A model generated the notes under the pieces. That model searched no databases. It had not been told where the DNA came from and saw only the letters and a program-made list of their open reading frames with translations. This document shows positions 24,823 to 34,566 of a stretch of 64,000 nt of DNA, one piece after another. The stretch is from Trichocoleus desertorum ATA4-8-CV12 (lineage in GTDB: Bacteria > Cyanobacteriota > Cyanobacteriia > FACHB-46). Location: positions 44,856 through 108,855 of the forward strand of contig JAHHIL010000014.1 in assembly GCA_019358975.1 (NCBI GenBank), written 5' to 3'. A program made the position numbers and the translations under genes. Every line of letters begins with the position of its first letter. Position 1 is the first letter of the stretch.

Positions 24823-24963
24823 AGTTAGTTTTTGCAACAGTAGGTTGAAAGGTTAGTTTTTGCTTGCGAAAGTTAACCGAACTCATTCATTATCAATGCA
24901 TCTAGAAGGGGGGACAATGTCTCCCCTTGTTTATTTATGACCTGATTTATGAGCTGATCCCAG

Positions 24964-26163
24964 TTAATCTAGGCTCACCTGAGAACCCCACAAATTTTGG
25001 GGCATAAAAGCGCGGTCTTGAGGAATGGGAGCCACCGATTCACTGAGCAAGAATTTGCCTGCCTCAATCCACTGCTTTAGCTCTGTGGCAACTTGGCGCG
25101 ACAGAAAGATGCTAGCCAAGGAAGCCACACGGACAGGTTTGCCATCAATCGTAATTCGCCCCGATTTGAGTTGGGCATAACTGATTAAGCCAAAGGTGGG
25201 GCGGACGCGGCGAGGAATTGAGAAATCGACAATGGGTGCGACTAAATCTTTATCCTGCACGGCACAGCGAGCGATGACTTCTTCGTGGAGGACAGGTAAT
25301 GGTATGCCAACTCCCATCATGAGCGAGGGGCCGTAGTTTTTAAAGTAGCAACCCCTGACCCAACGCGAATCCATTTCTTTGGCATCCCCAATTAAGGCTA
25401 GTGTGGCCGCAGGGCCGATGGGAGCCCGGTTAGGCAAGCGCTTTTGCAGCGGGAAGTGTTGGGTGCCTTCCCAAGCGATGTAGCCCGTGCCACCGCCTAG
25501 AAAAATGCGAGAGCCAATGCCAATTAGTTCTAAGTCTGGGTCATTCAGTAGGGGTGAAATTGCACCTGGGTTGGAATAAACTGCATTGCCTAGGCGAGGC
25601 TGTAAAGGGCCTAGATAAGTAAAAAGTGGGCGATCGCCTCCATTCACCCCCACAATGAAATTTTGGTATAGGTTGCGGGGATTGAATAAGTAAAACTGGT
25701 TAATAGTGTCACGGGTAATCGTCGTCTCAAAAGCAGCCCTTGGATAACAGTCTGTCACTTGTCCTAAAGCTCTCAGTTGTACAGGTTTACCGGCAATCAA
25801 ATCTTCGATGACATGTCCCCCACCTCTTTCGCGATTTTCTTCCCCATCAGCGGCCTCTGCCATGCCAGGGTAATCGACCACCTGGGTTGCGCCTAAGTAG
25901 AGATCAACCGCACCGAATCCTGAATAAGCCAAAACTCCATCGAGCCAGCATTGCCGAATCTTAATCGGTGGGTCAGTATGGCCCAGGTTCAGGATGGCTC
26001 CCGATGATTCCATTGGCTCAAACGTACCTGTTGTGACCACATCCACGGTTTTGGCTGTTTGGGCCACTCCAACTTCTGCGACTCTGGCTTTGACTTCTTC
26101 CGCTGTGCAAACTACGGCAGCTTGTCGGCTAATTTTGTCGTTAATTTCAGTAATCGTTCGCAT
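24964..26163 (-). CDS. DUF39 family homocysteine-biosynthesis protein
   Basis: 399 residues, starting MRTITEINDKI. It matches the DUF39 family in overall motifs: the Cys-containing VVCTAEEV (about 18), VDVVTTGTFEPMESSGA (about 40), GHTDPPIKI, GGGHVIEDLIAGKPV and GIGSRIFLGGGTGYIAWEGTQH (about 215-236). Work on the methanogen homologue (MA1821 with ferredoxin-like MA1822) tied this family to sulfide incorporation into an aspartate-semialdehyde-derived precursor to give homocysteine. This copy lacks the CBS domains seen in the archaeal protein and has no ferredoxin gene alongside. Its reaction in cyanobacteria is not established. It is the last gene of a minus-strand pair with 26249-26449. Confidence 0.82.
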   Translation of the reverse strand: MRTITEINDKISRQAAVVCTAEEVKARVAEVGVAQTAKTVDVVTTGTFEPMESSGAILNLGHTDPPIKIRQCWLDGVLAYSGFGAVDLYLGATQVVDYPGMAEAADGEENRERGGGHVIEDLIAGKPVQLRALGQVTDCYPRAAFETTITRDTINQFYLFNPRNLYQNFIVGVNGGDRPLFTYLGPLQPRLGNAVYSNPGAISPLLNDPDLELIGIGSRIFLGGGTGYIAWEGTQHFPLQKRLPNRAPIGPAATLALIGDAKEMDSRWVRGCYFKNYGPSLMMGVGIPLPVLHEEVIARCAVQDKDLVAPIVDFSIPRRVRPTFGLISYAQLKSGRITIDGKPVRVASLASIFLSRQVATELKQWIEAGKFLLSESVAPIPQDRAFMPQNLWGSQVSLD

Positions 26164-26248
26164 AAAAGGATTTGTCTAGCCAGAGTTTGTCCAGAATTTA
26201 TCGAGAATCGCTGCTGTTTAGGTTCAGCAATTCAGACGAGTTTGAAGT

Positions 26249-26449
26249 TCAAGATAGCGATCGCTGCCGCCAAGCGCGCCAACCTAAAGCCATTGCTAAG
26301 GCAAACGTTGGAAGCAACACCACAAATAATACAAGTACATTTCTGGGCATTGTGGGTATGGCTGACAGGGATGCCGCATATTTGATGGCGATCGCGATCA
26401 GCGCTGAAATCACCATTACTTTCGCTACAAAGCCAAGATTAGTTCTCAT
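26249..26449 (-). CDS. Small two-helix membrane protein
   Basis: 66 residues from ATG 26449. Helices at about 8-30 (VMVISALIAIAIKYAASL) and 36-57 (NVLVLFVVLLPTFALAMALGW) are followed by a basic tail (RAWRQRS), consistent with the positive-inside rule. I do not recognise the family. It precedes the DUF39 gene by 85 nt on the same strand. The strongly hydrophobic, well-ordered translation makes it more likely a gene than noise. Confidence 0.6.
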   Translation of the reverse strand: MRTNLGFVAKVMVISALIAIAIKYAASLSAIPTMPRNVLVLFVVLLPTFALAMALGWRAWRQRSLS

Positions 26450-26941
26450 ACAGCTGGCTCGCTCAACAAAACACGATTGCCGAATCTGTACTTGTGCCAG
26501 ATCAGCACTTGGATTTAGTTAAACACTTTTGTGCCAATGTTGATTGCCATTGAGAGAACTCAGCTTAATCAGATACAGCCTCTATCCTGCTCAGGAGCGG
26601 GTTTCTCAGAATAACTGTAAGAGTCATAGACCGTAATCTCTAGCTTTGGTTTTGTAGCTTTAATAACTGCCGCTCATTTGCTCTTAAAGATTCTTTCCAG
26701 TACTGCCTTGGTTCCGTGTTAGCCAAACCTCGTATTAGCACGGAGGTGCAGAGAGCTGACTTTTTCACTTACTTGGAACTGCTTAAGCTTTGAAAAGCTT
26801 ATCCGCAAAAGGATCTGAGAAGAATTAGTGTTTCTCTTCAAAAAGATCTTATCTAAAAGAAATGAATTTTTTCCGTAACTACTAAATCAGATCCTGTAGA
26901 AATACGCAGAGAGCCTGATAGACAGTTACAGAATCGTCACT
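26450..26941. other. 492-nt intergenic region without a recognisable gene
   Basis: Divergent space between the 66-aa gene (-) and the Coq4 gene (+). A short inverted repeat TAAGCTTTGAAAAGCTTA (about 26784-26801) is followed by A/T-rich sequence. Frames are short on both strands, and I see no tRNA or known RNA. Confidence 0.5.
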
Positions 26942-27427
26942 ATGCAAGATTTACGCACAGAAGTGGTCTTAAAACTGGCCCAAATTATTAATCCGCAAGT
27001 TCGTGCCAACGAAAAATTTTCGCTAGACATAGAGTTCTTGCGTCAGTTACCTGATGGCACCCTAGGTCGCGAAGTTGCTCATTTTCTCGATCAGAATGGT
27101 TTTGACCCGCTCAATTCAGGAGATTGGGTTCAGCGCACCCATGATATTTGGCATGTGCTCACGGGGTTATCTGCCTCAGAACATGATGAATTTGTGCTGC
27201 AAGCGTTTGTTCGCAGTCAAGTGTTTCGGCCTTCTAGCGCCATCTTGGTCATTGCTGGTTTACTGACCCGTAAATGCAATTTGAAAGAGGTGGCCCAAAG
27301 CATCAAAACGGGTCGGTTAGCTAAACATATTGTTGAGTGGGATATTGAGTCTGACTGGGAAACTCCTCTAGAGTTGGTGCGGCAGAAGCTCGGCATTGTG
27401 CCCTTAAGTGCTTACTCACTAAAGTAG
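26942..27427 (+). CDS. Coq4-family protein
   Basis: 161 residues. The Coq4 metal motif HDxxH-(x11)-E is complete: H67-D68-I-W-H71 and E83. The surrounding THDIWHVLTGL is typical of the family, and length is shorter than mitochondrial COQ4 because there is no targeting region. COQ4 is needed for ubiquinone synthesis in eukaryotes and has been linked to oxidative decarboxylation of the ring. Cyanobacteria make plastoquinone, not ubiquinone, so the substrate of this homologue is open. It is a single-gene unit ending in a strong bidirectional terminator. Confidence 0.87.
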   Translation: MQDLRTEVVLKLAQIINPQVRANEKFSLDIEFLRQLPDGTLGREVAHFLDQNGFDPLNSGDWVQRTHDIWHVLTGLSASEHDEFVLQAFVRSQVFRPSSAILVIAGLLTRKCNLKEVAQSIKTGRLAKHIVEWDIESDWETPLELVRQKLGIVPLSAYSLK

Positions 27428-27462
27428 GCTCACAATTACGTAGATACAAATGCACAGACACA

Positions 27463-27506
27463 AAAAGCGATCGCTCCTCTTGTTTTCGACGAGAGCGATC
27501 GCTTTT
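27463..27506. terminator. Bidirectional terminator with two HIP1 octamers as its stem
   Basis: AAAAGCGATCGCTC (27463-27476) and GAGCGATCGCTTTT (27493-27506) are a perfect 14-bp inverted repeat with T-runs in both directions. It lies between the convergent coq4-like and lipoprotein genes and would end both transcripts. Confidence 0.85.
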
Positions 27507-27545
27507 CTGCATCACAAGCTTTAGGAATAGTGGGGGCGAATTAAG

Positions 27546-27797
27546 CTAGGCACCAGGTTTTGGTAAATTAGCGCAGTATTTTTCATCTACGACAGTAGAG
27601 TTCATGTTAGAACCCGCCTTTTTGCTGGCATAGATGACAATATCTATTTTCTTACAAACAAAACTAGTTTTTTCACCGTCTACCCCTTGTACACTCCAGG
27701 CGTAAGTTTCTGACTGACTAATCGGCTTGGAGGCTCCATTGCAACTCGCTAAAAAGAGTGAAACGGCCAAGGAAATCAAGGCTGATCTTCTCAACAT
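27546..27797 (-). CDS. Small putative lipoprotein
   Basis: 83 residues. The N-terminus is a class II signal peptide: MLRR, a hydrophobic stretch, then the lipobox LASC with C19 as the lipidation site. The mature part of about 64 residues contains two further cysteines (about 48 and 76), which may form a disulfide, and the segment TYAWSVQGVDGEKTSFVCKKI. No family is recognised. It is probably anchored at the outer face of a membrane. Confidence 0.75.
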   Translation of the reverse strand: MLRRSALISLAVSLFLASCNGASKPISQSETYAWSVQGVDGEKTSFVCKKIDIVIYASKKAGSNMNSTVVDEKYCANLPKPGA

Positions 27798-28001
27798 ACC
27801 TTTTGCTTCTCCCTTTCAGTCAAGAGCTCAAGCTTGTTAGTTTAAAGCAACTTGACTCTGGCTGCTACCCAGTGATTACGGAAGCATCATTATTAGTTTC
27901 TGGATGAGTGGTTTGGTTCAGAGACGACAGAATTCCTGTCACAATAGGCATAGGGACATAATTCAAGACCTGACGAGAGCCTAAAGAAAGGAGTAACTTG
28001 C

Positions 28002-29471
28002 ATGATCACCCGTGACAAAACTCAGGACTGGTCAGCGGTGATCAAACAATTTGAAACCGTAGTGGGCAAAAAGGGGGTCGTCCGTAGACCGGAAGAATTG
28101 TTGGTTTACGAGTGTGATGGCCTAACGAGCTATCGACAACGTCCGGCTGTGGTAGTTTTGCCTCGGACTACAGAAGAAGTGGCAGCGGTAGTGAAGATTT
28201 GCGATCGCCAGCAGCTACCTTTTGTCACCAGAGGCGCAGGCACAGGGTTGTCCGGTGGGGCTTTACCGACCGAGAACTGTGTTCTGATCGTCACGGCTTT
28301 GATGCGAAAGATTTTGCAAGTGGATTTACCCAATCAACGCATTGTGGTGCAGCCCGGAGTCATCAATAGCTGGGTTACGCAAGCCGTGAGCGGTGCAGGC
28401 TTTTATTACGCCCCTGACCCCTCCAGCCAAGTTGTGTGTTCTATCGGTGGCAATGTCGCGGAGAACTCTGGCGGAGTTCATTGCCTCAAATATGGCGTCA
28501 CGACCAATCATGTTCTCGGTCTCAAGCTAGTTTTGCCCGACGGCTCGATCGTGGAAGTGGGTGGAGAGGTGGCTGAGACACCAGGCTATGACTTGACGGG
28601 GCTGTTTGTCGGCTCCGAAGGCACCTTAGGGATTGCCACAGAAGTCACATTGAGAATTCTGAAACAACCAGAAGCCGTCCGAGTTTTGTTGGCAGACTTT
28701 ACCAATGTAGAGGCAGCGGGTGCAGCCGTTTCGGACATCATTAGTGCTGGCATTATCCCCGGTGGCATGGAGATCATGGACAACCTCAGCATCAATGCGG
28801 TGGAGGATGTGGTGGCCACGGGCTGCTACCCCCGCGATGCGGCGGCTGTACTTTTAGTCGAAGTGGATGGGGTAGAAGTTGAAGCGGCGGCGAGTAGCCA
28901 GCGTGTGGAAGCGATCTGTCGCCACAATGGAGCCCGCAGCGTCACGATCGCCACTGACCCAGAACAACGCTTGAAATTGTGGAAAGGTCGTAAAGCCGCC
29001 TTTGCAGCAGCAGGCAAGCTTAGCCCAGACTATTATGTTCAGGACGGTGTGATTCCCCGCACCAAACTGCCTTTCGTTTTGCAAGAAATTGAAGCCCTTG
29101 GTCAGAAATATGGGTACAAAGTTGCCAATGTTTTCCATGCTGGGGATGGGAATTTGCACCCTTTGATTCTCTACGACAACTCCATCCCTGGCGAGTTGGA
29201 GCGGGTAGAAGAATTAGGCGGTGATATTCTCAAGCTCTGTGTGGAAGTCGGTGGCAGCATTTCTGGGGAGCATGGTGTTGGGGCGGATAAACGCTGTTAT
29301 ATGCCTAAGATGTTTACGCCTACGGATCTAGAAACGATGATCTGGGTCCGTGAAGTGTTTGATCCCCAGCGCATCGCCAACCCTGACAAGATTTTTCCGA
29401 CCCCTCGTACCTGTGGAGAAGCAGCCCGAATCGACACTAGCAAACAGTTTTCAGGAATTGATCTGTTCTAA
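28002..29471 (+). CDS. glcD: Glycolate dehydrogenase, FAD subunit GlcD
   Basis: 489 residues; ATG 28002 is preceded by AAAGGAG at about 27987-27993. The PCMH-type FAD-binding domain covers about 40-220 (VVVLPRTTEEVAAVVKICDR, TRGAGTGLSGGALP, GGNVAENSGGVHCLKYGVT). The C-terminal FAD-oxidase domain has VFHAGDGNLHPLILYD (about 377-392) and SGEHGVGADK (about 431), the active-site histidines of the family. It oxidises photorespiratory glycolate to glyoxylate without producing H2O2, with GlcE and GlcF as partners. Those genes lie 5 kb downstream on the same strand. The 3' end overlaps the convergent response-regulator/kinase gene by 21 nt. Confidence 0.93.
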   Translation: MITRDKTQDWSAVIKQFETVVGKKGVVRRPEELLVYECDGLTSYRQRPAVVVLPRTTEEVAAVVKICDRQQLPFVTRGAGTGLSGGALPTENCVLIVTALMRKILQVDLPNQRIVVQPGVINSWVTQAVSGAGFYYAPDPSSQVVCSIGGNVAENSGGVHCLKYGVTTNHVLGLKLVLPDGSIVEVGGEVAETPGYDLTGLFVGSEGTLGIATEVTLRILKQPEAVRVLLADFTNVEAAGAAVSDIISAGIIPGGMEIMDNLSINAVEDVVATGCYPRDAAAVLLVEVDGVEVEAAASSQRVEAICRHNGARSVTIATDPEQRLKLWKGRKAAFAAAGKLSPDYYVQDGVIPRTKLPFVLQEIEALGQKYGYKVANVFHAGDGNLHPLILYDNSIPGELERVEELGGDILKLCVEVGGSISGEHGVGADKRCYMPKMFTPTDLETMIWVREVFDPQRIANPDKIFPTPRTCGEAARIDTSKQFSGIDLF

Positions 29472-30554
29472 GGGTAAAACTACCCGAACCGTAGTCTGCT
29501 GGCCTGGGATACTTTCGATCGCTAATTCGCCTTGGTGTAACTCAACTAAGCGTTTGGCGATCGCTAGACCCAAGCCTGCTCCTTGCTGCTCGTAGATCTT
29601 GCGCTCAAACTGCATATAGCCGCCCAAGTTAGCGATCGCCTCAGGCGTGATCCCACGACCTTGATCGCTCACACTGAATATAAAGGATTGCTGGCTCTGA
29701 GTAGTAGTCAGGCGGATTGGGGTTCCAGCAGGAGAAAATTTGCAAGCGTTGTCTACCAATTCTTCCACAATTCTTTTCAGTCTACTTTCTGCCATTCGTA
29801 CGGGCAGATCTTCTAGCTCTAACTGGAGGTCGCTTTGCCGCTCTACCTGCTCTGCAACTTGCCGCGCCACACTCGCGATCGCTGCCTGAGTGCCGCTAAA
29901 AACCTCTTTTTGCAAGTTCTGGATTCGGGCTGGGTTGCTGGCAATGAGTTCTAGCTCGGCATACAGCAAGAACTTTTGGGTGAGTTGATACAGACGCTCC
30001 GCAGAGACATAAATGTCCTTAGCAATTTCTAAGATGTCTCCTCGTTCAATCACTTGATGTTCCTCGATCAGCACTTGCGAAAGGCCCAAGATCCCATTTA
30101 AGGGCGTGTGAAGTTCGTGGGGTAAGGCTACGGTGATGTTATGCCGCAGGTCATCAAGCTGAGTCTGGGCTTGTTGCTTCAAGACATCTTGTTTGCTGAG
30201 TCGAGTTGCGATCGCATTGAGCAACTGCATTGCTGTACAAGGTTTGGTCAGGTAATCATCTGCCCCCAATTCCATGCCTTGACGCAGGTCGCTCTTGTCT
30301 CCTTTAGCGGTCAAGAAAATAAAAGGTAGGGTGGCAGTGTAGCTGTTTTGTCGCAGCGATCGCAAAACGCTGTAGCCATCTAAATCAGGCATTTGAACAT
30401 CGCAAAGTACTAAATCGGGCAAATGTTCTTGAGCCAGTTGCACTCCCCTTTGCCCATTCTCTGCGCCAATAACTTGGAAACCTTCTACCTCTAAAAGTTC
30501 CACTAGCGCCTCGCGAAATGGCTGTTCATCGTCAATGACTAAAATCTTGGGCAT
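29451..30554 (-). CDS. Response regulator-histidine kinase hybrid (REC-HisKA-HATPase)
   Basis: 367 residues. The receiver covers about 3-118 ([10 protein letters not shown], phospho-acceptor in [17 protein letters not shown]). The H-box [20 protein letters not shown] lies at about 144-163. The ATPase has [13 protein letters not shown] (N-box), SDQGRGIT (G1) and GAGLGLAI (G2). There is no sensor or membrane segment, so input probably comes through the receiver. It overlaps the preceding REC-kinase gene by 23 nt and is the third gene of a minus-strand operon. The 3' end overlaps glcD antisense by 21 nt. Confidence 0.9.
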   Translation of the reverse strand: MPKILVIDDEQPFREALVELLEVEGFQVIGAENGQRGVQLAQEHLPDLVLCDVQMPDLDGYSVLRSLRQNSYTATLPFIFLTAKGDKSDLRQGMELGADDYLTKPCTAMQLLNAIATRLSKQDVLKQQAQTQLDDLRHNITVALPHELHTPLNGILGLSQVLIEEHQVIERGDILEIAKDIYVSAERLYQLTQKFLLYAELELIASNPARIQNLQKEVFSGTQAAIASVARQVAEQVERQSDLQLELEDLPVRMAESRLKRIVEELVDNACKFSPAGTPIRLTTTQSQQSFIFSVSDQGRGITPEAIANLGGYMQFERKIYEQQGAGLGLAIAKRLVELHQGELAIESIPGQQTTVRVVLPLEQINS

Positions 30555-31704
30555 AGGGGGAGGATGGATAACTGGGGGTATGATTCAACGGAATAGTGAC
30601 TCTAAATGTGGTGCCAACACCCAATTCGCTGATAACTTGAATGGTGCCACTGTGGGATTCAACACATTGTTTGACAATAGATAATCCCAGTCCAGTGCCA
30701 GCTATATTGCTCACATTGGTACCTCGATGAAACGGGCTGAAGAGTTGAGCTTGATCGTCAACCGGAATACCAATGCCACGATCTTGAATTTGTAAAACAA
30801 CCGCCTTGGGTGCTTCGCGGGGTTGATAGGATAGGTCGAAATTGATGCTATTTTTCGGGGGGGAATATTTCAGGGCGTTTGAAAGCAAGTTAGCTAAAAT
30901 ATGCTGGAGTAGATTAGCATCTAAACAGGGCAGATTAGCCTCTAACTCTTCTATTTCTGAGAAAGCATGATGCTTAAAAATAATTTGATGCTCAGTCCCT
31001 AAGCTAAACTTTAGGTCTTCAATTAACTCAAGACAAAATTGATTGAGATCTAAAGGAGTTGGATGACAGATAAGTCTTCCCGCATCTGTCGCCCCAATTG
31101 CCAAGACATTATCTAACAACTGACTCATGCGTTTTACAGCAGCTTGAATGCGTTGTAGATAGGTCAGCCTTTTCTCGTCACTGAGTTTGGCTTCATATTT
31201 TTCTAATAGCTCTGCGGAAAACAAAATGGTGCTTAAGGGATTACGAAATTCATGAGAAACCACGGAAATAAAGCGAGCTCTGATTTCACCGATTTCTTTT
31301 TCTTTTTGCAAAGCCTTACGAACTGCTGACTCTGCTCGATGACGAGACAAAGCAATTTCGATAGTCGTAATCAGTTCTCGGTCTTCAAAGGGTTTCAGAA
31401 TGTAGCCAAAGGGATCTGAAATCTTCGCTCTTTTGAGGGTGGTTTCGTCGGCATGAGCGGTTAAGTAAACCACTGGTATGTCAAAGCGATCGCGAATAAT
31501 CTCTGCTGCTTCAACTCCATCTAAATCACCCTTGAGAATAATATCCATGAGTACTAAGTCAGGCTTGACCTCAGGGATTTTTTCTATGACTTGCTCACCG
31601 GAACTAGCGATCGCAGGCACAATGTAACCTGAGTCTTCTAGGCTTTTTTTTATATCAAAGGCAATTATTTTTTCATCTTCAACAATCAAAATTTTTGCAG
31701 ACAT
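30532..31704 (-). CDS. Response regulator-histidine kinase hybrid (REC-HisKA-HATPase)
   Basis: 390 residues. The receiver covers about 4-120 ([40 protein letters not shown]), and the expanded [15 protein letters not shown] loop is typical of receivers paired with PAS or HWE kinases. The H-box [21 protein letters not shown] lies at about 147-167, and the ATPase has [19 protein letters not shown] and GTGLGLSIV. It has no sensor domain and is soluble. Nineteen nt separate it from the upstream CBS-PAS kinase; it is likely phosphorylated by that kinase or acts in a relay with it. Confidence 0.9.
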   Translation of the reverse strand: MSAKILIVEDEKIIAFDIKKSLEDSGYIVPAIASSGEQVIEKIPEVKPDLVLMDIILKGDLDGVEAAEIIRDRFDIPVVYLTAHADETTLKRAKISDPFGYILKPFEDRELITTIEIALSRHRAESAVRKALQKEKEIGEIRARFISVVSHEFRNPLSTILFSAELLEKYEAKLSDEKRLTYLQRIQAAVKRMSQLLDNVLAIGATDAGRLICHPTPLDLNQFCLELIEDLKFSLGTEHQIIFKHHAFSEIEELEANLPCLDANLLQHILANLLSNALKYSPPKNSINFDLSYQPREAPKAVVLQIQDRGIGIPVDDQAQLFSPFHRGTNVSNIAGTGLGLSIVKQCVESHSGTIQVISELGVGTTFRVTIPLNHTPSYPSSPYAQDFSH

Positions 31705-31723
31705 TTTATGGGTTCCAATAGGT

Positions 31724-34237
31724 TTATTTTATTGGATGTACAGTGATCTTGAAAGTTGTGCCACAGCTATTATCAAGTTCGATTTTTCCCTCTAGCTGTT
31801 CAATTAACATACAGACTAGCTGCAAGCCCAAAGATTTTGTGTTCTGAAAATCTAATTCCTCAGGTAAGCCTAGTCCATTGTCGCTGACCACTATCTGGCA
31901 TTCTCCTGTCTGAGTCAGCAATAGCTCCACACAAACCTCACCCTTCTGGTTTCCGGGGAATGCGTACTTCAAAGAATTAGAAACTAATTCATTAATGATG
32001 AGGCCGCAAGGAATAACTGCATCAATATCAAATAAAACATCTTCAATATTAATTTTTGCTGTAATGGTCTGCGATTTTATGCCATAAGACCGAAATAGAT
32101 TGGCTACTAAACTATGAACATATTCAGTGAAGTTAACTTTGGCTAGATCCTCGGATTGATAGAGCTTTTCGTGTAATAATGCCATCGCTCTAACTCGATT
32201 TTGGCTCTCTTTAAGAATCTCTAAGACATGATGCTCTTTAATATAGCCAGCTTGTAACTTTAGAAGACTAGAAATAACTTGTAGATTATTCTTCACTCGG
32301 TGATGAATTTCTTTGAGCAAGACTTCTTTTTCTCGCAGAGATGTCTTGATCTGATTTTCTGCTCGCTGACGCTCAGCAATTTCAGTCAAGAGTTGTTCAT
32401 TTAGAATCTGCAAAGCATTAGTTCGTTTCTCAACTTTTAGTTCCAAAGCTTCGTTGAGTGCTTGCAAATCTGCTTCTGCTTGCTTACGGGCTGTGATATC
32501 TGTTGCGACCCCTAATACTTGGTAAGCTTTGCCATCTGGGGATAGAAGGGGTTTCTTAATTGTTTGAAAGCAAAAAGATTGTCCCTTAGCGTCGGTTACT
32601 GTTTCTTCAGGGATGACTTTATCTTGCATGCAAAGAATTACTTCTCGATCAGCTTGCAGAAATTGCTCTACCTCTATGAGGTTGGGGTTAAAGTCCGCAT
32701 CGGTTTTGCCCAGCAAATCTTCTACGGTTGTTCCATACATATCGGCCAGTGTTTGGTTGACCAATGTAAATCTGCCTTGCCAGTCTTTTACAAAGATCAG
32801 GTTGGGAACTGTATCAATGACCTGGCGGAGAAATTCTTTTTGCGCTTTTAGGGCAAGTTCTGCTTGCTTGCGATTGGTAATGTCTCGCACAATCACCAAG
32901 ACCTCATCCTCACCGCTGACCGCAATTCGAGCTTCTTCTGTACGAATTTCTCCCTCTAAGTTCAACTCGAATTCGTAAACTTGTGTAATCCCGGTTTGCA
33001 AAGCTCGCTCAACGTACAACATCCGTTCCTGAGCGATCGCTGGAGGCATGATTTCATGAATGTTTCCACCCAACACGTCTGGATGAGGCGCGATCGTTTT
33101 GAAATCTTTAGCAGGTAGGAAGTCTAGGTAATCTCCAGCGCGATTCATGCGAATCATCAAGTCTGGGATTGCTTCTAGGAAGGCTCTTGTTGTGGCTTCA
33201 CTTTTTCGTAAGGCGGCTTCTGCACGGACGCGATCGCTGATATCGCGGACAATCACCAGCATTTTTTGATCGAGAAATGGCAGAATTCTAGCCTCGAAAT
33301 GTCTATTGCCGTTTTGTAGTAGTAGAGAATATTCGACCGCAACCAAGGTGCCAGTCGCTACCACCTGATCGATGGCAGTTTGAACTTTCTGTGCGACAGA
33401 AGCAGGCAGAATATCTCGCATTTTTTGGCAGAGGAATTCTTCTGGTGGCACATACAAGCCGTCATGGTCATTTGCGTGGTAGTCCAAGATGGTGCCATCG
33501 CCATCGATTTGAAAGTACAGATCGGGAAATGCTTGAAAAATTGTTTTTAGCTCGAAAGTCCGGCGAGACAGCTGAACTTCGGTACGGCGATGATGGACAA
33601 TTTCAGCAATCAGTTCATCACTGGCGTGTCTCAGGGCTGCGGTTCGTTCTTCAAATTGATTTTCTAGCTCGACCCTCGCAATCTGTAGGGCTGCTGCTAT
33701 CTGCTGAGGCTGGTTTTTGGTGGAGGGCGATCGCCGTTGCCTTGAGTGTCCTGTCGTTGCGACCCACTCCTGTTCTAGCGATTGGTCTGCATGCAAACAG
33801 GTGAGCAGTGCTAAACAGAGACGCTCTGTCGTAGCAATTCCTACGATTTGATCTTGCTCATCTGTAATGGCTAAATAAGGGGACTGTTGTTGCAAAAGAG
33901 ACCCAACAGTTTTCCAATTTGCCAAGTCTGCTTGGTTCAGGGTGATCGGTAGCTCGCTCATGACTGCGGCTGCGGAGAGTCCTTGCAGATTTACCTCAGT
34001 CGCCATTAACCGAATAATTTGCTGAGCAGTGATCAGCCCGACTAAACAATTTTTCTCCATGACTAGCGCACAAGGCTCAGGTGTGGCGGTAGGAGACAGC
34101 AGGCGATCGCTCCCCATCTGCTGAGCCACCTCCAAGATCGGAGTATGCAGCGCGACTACTAAGGGATAGCGATCGACCACCCGCTCTAGAGGATTGATGG
34201 AGTGGATTGGATTGTTCAGTTGCATCATCGCCACCAC
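31724..34237 (-). CDS. CBS-PAS sensor histidine kinase (HisKA_2 type)
   Basis: 837 residues; start GTG 34237, with ATGs 3 and 4 codons later also possible. A CBS pair (about 15-150) could bind an adenylated ligand. A coiled-coil follows at about 180-225. Three PAS domains lie at about 225-340, 345-465 and 470-590, each with a typical RDIS/RDIT/TDIT end. A second coiled-coil precedes the HisKA_2 dimerisation box [20 protein letters not shown] (about 645-664), and the ATPase has [22 protein letters not shown] and SLGLQLV. No transmembrane segment is visible, so signals are intracellular: energy charge through CBS, or redox or light through PAS if a cofactor is bound. First gene of the three-gene operon. 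Confidence 0.9.
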   Translation of the reverse strand: MVAMMQLNNPIHSINPLERVVDRYPLVVALHTPILEVAQQMGSDRLLSPTATPEPCALVMEKNCLVGLITAQQIIRLMATEVNLQGLSAAAVMSELPITLNQADLANWKTVGSLLQQQSPYLAITDEQDQIVGIATTERLCLALLTCLHADQSLEQEWVATTGHSRQRRSPSTKNQPQQIAAALQIARVELENQFEERTAALRHASDELIAEIVHHRRTEVQLSRRTFELKTIFQAFPDLYFQIDGDGTILDYHANDHDGLYVPPEEFLCQKMRDILPASVAQKVQTAIDQVVATGTLVAVEYSLLLQNGNRHFEARILPFLDQKMLVIVRDISDRVRAEAALRKSEATTRAFLEAIPDLMIRMNRAGDYLDFLPAKDFKTIAPHPDVLGGNIHEIMPPAIAQERMLYVERALQTGITQVYEFELNLEGEIRTEEARIAVSGEDEVLVIVRDITNRKQAELALKAQKEFLRQVIDTVPNLIFVKDWQGRFTLVNQTLADMYGTTVEDLLGKTDADFNPNLIEVEQFLQADREVILCMQDKVIPEETVTDAKGQSFCFQTIKKPLLSPDGKAYQVLGVATDITARKQAEADLQALNEALELKVEKRTNALQILNEQLLTEIAERQRAENQIKTSLREKEVLLKEIHHRVKNNLQVISSLLKLQAGYIKEHHVLEILKESQNRVRAMALLHEKLYQSEDLAKVNFTEYVHSLVANLFRSYGIKSQTITAKINIEDVLFDIDAVIPCGLIINELVSNSLKYAFPGNQKGEVCVELLLTQTGECQIVVSDNGLGLPEELDFQNTKSLGLQLVCMLIEQLEGKIELDNSCGTTFKITVHPIK

Positions 34238-34566
34238 CTCATAGCTGCTGTAGCGGTAGTAAATTACAGGTTGCTCAAAGGCTTTTTGAGGCTCAAAAGC
34301 GCGGTGCTAACTTTGCAAGTACTATGCCTTGTTTTATTGTGGTGTTTTCCAGCTCTGCCATTCATGGGATTTTATACGTAGGTTTTTCAGTCAAAAATCT
34401 GAAGATTCAGTAGCTAGACCTAGGAATGCTAATCTGCTAAACCAACGCCCAAGCAGACATAACTCTTGGTAAATTAAGCCAATAAGCAGTAAGTACTAAA
34501 TAGATAGGTCTGCACACCTATTTCCTAGAGACGGTGCTGTGGCAATCGATTTCAAGCACAAAGTGA
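34238..34566. other. 329-nt divergent region between sensor kinase and glcE
   Basis: It must hold the promoters of the phosphorelay operon (-) and of glcEF (+). A short inverted repeat ATAGGT-CTGCAC-ACCTAT lies at 34504-34521, 46 nt before the glcE start, and could be an operator. No open frame or RNA gene is recognised. Confidence 0.45.

Noticed and set aside
32564..32978. Two overlapping plus-strand frames (95 and 121 codons)
   Set aside because: Both are antisense to the PAS region of the sensor kinase, with no ribosome site or motif.
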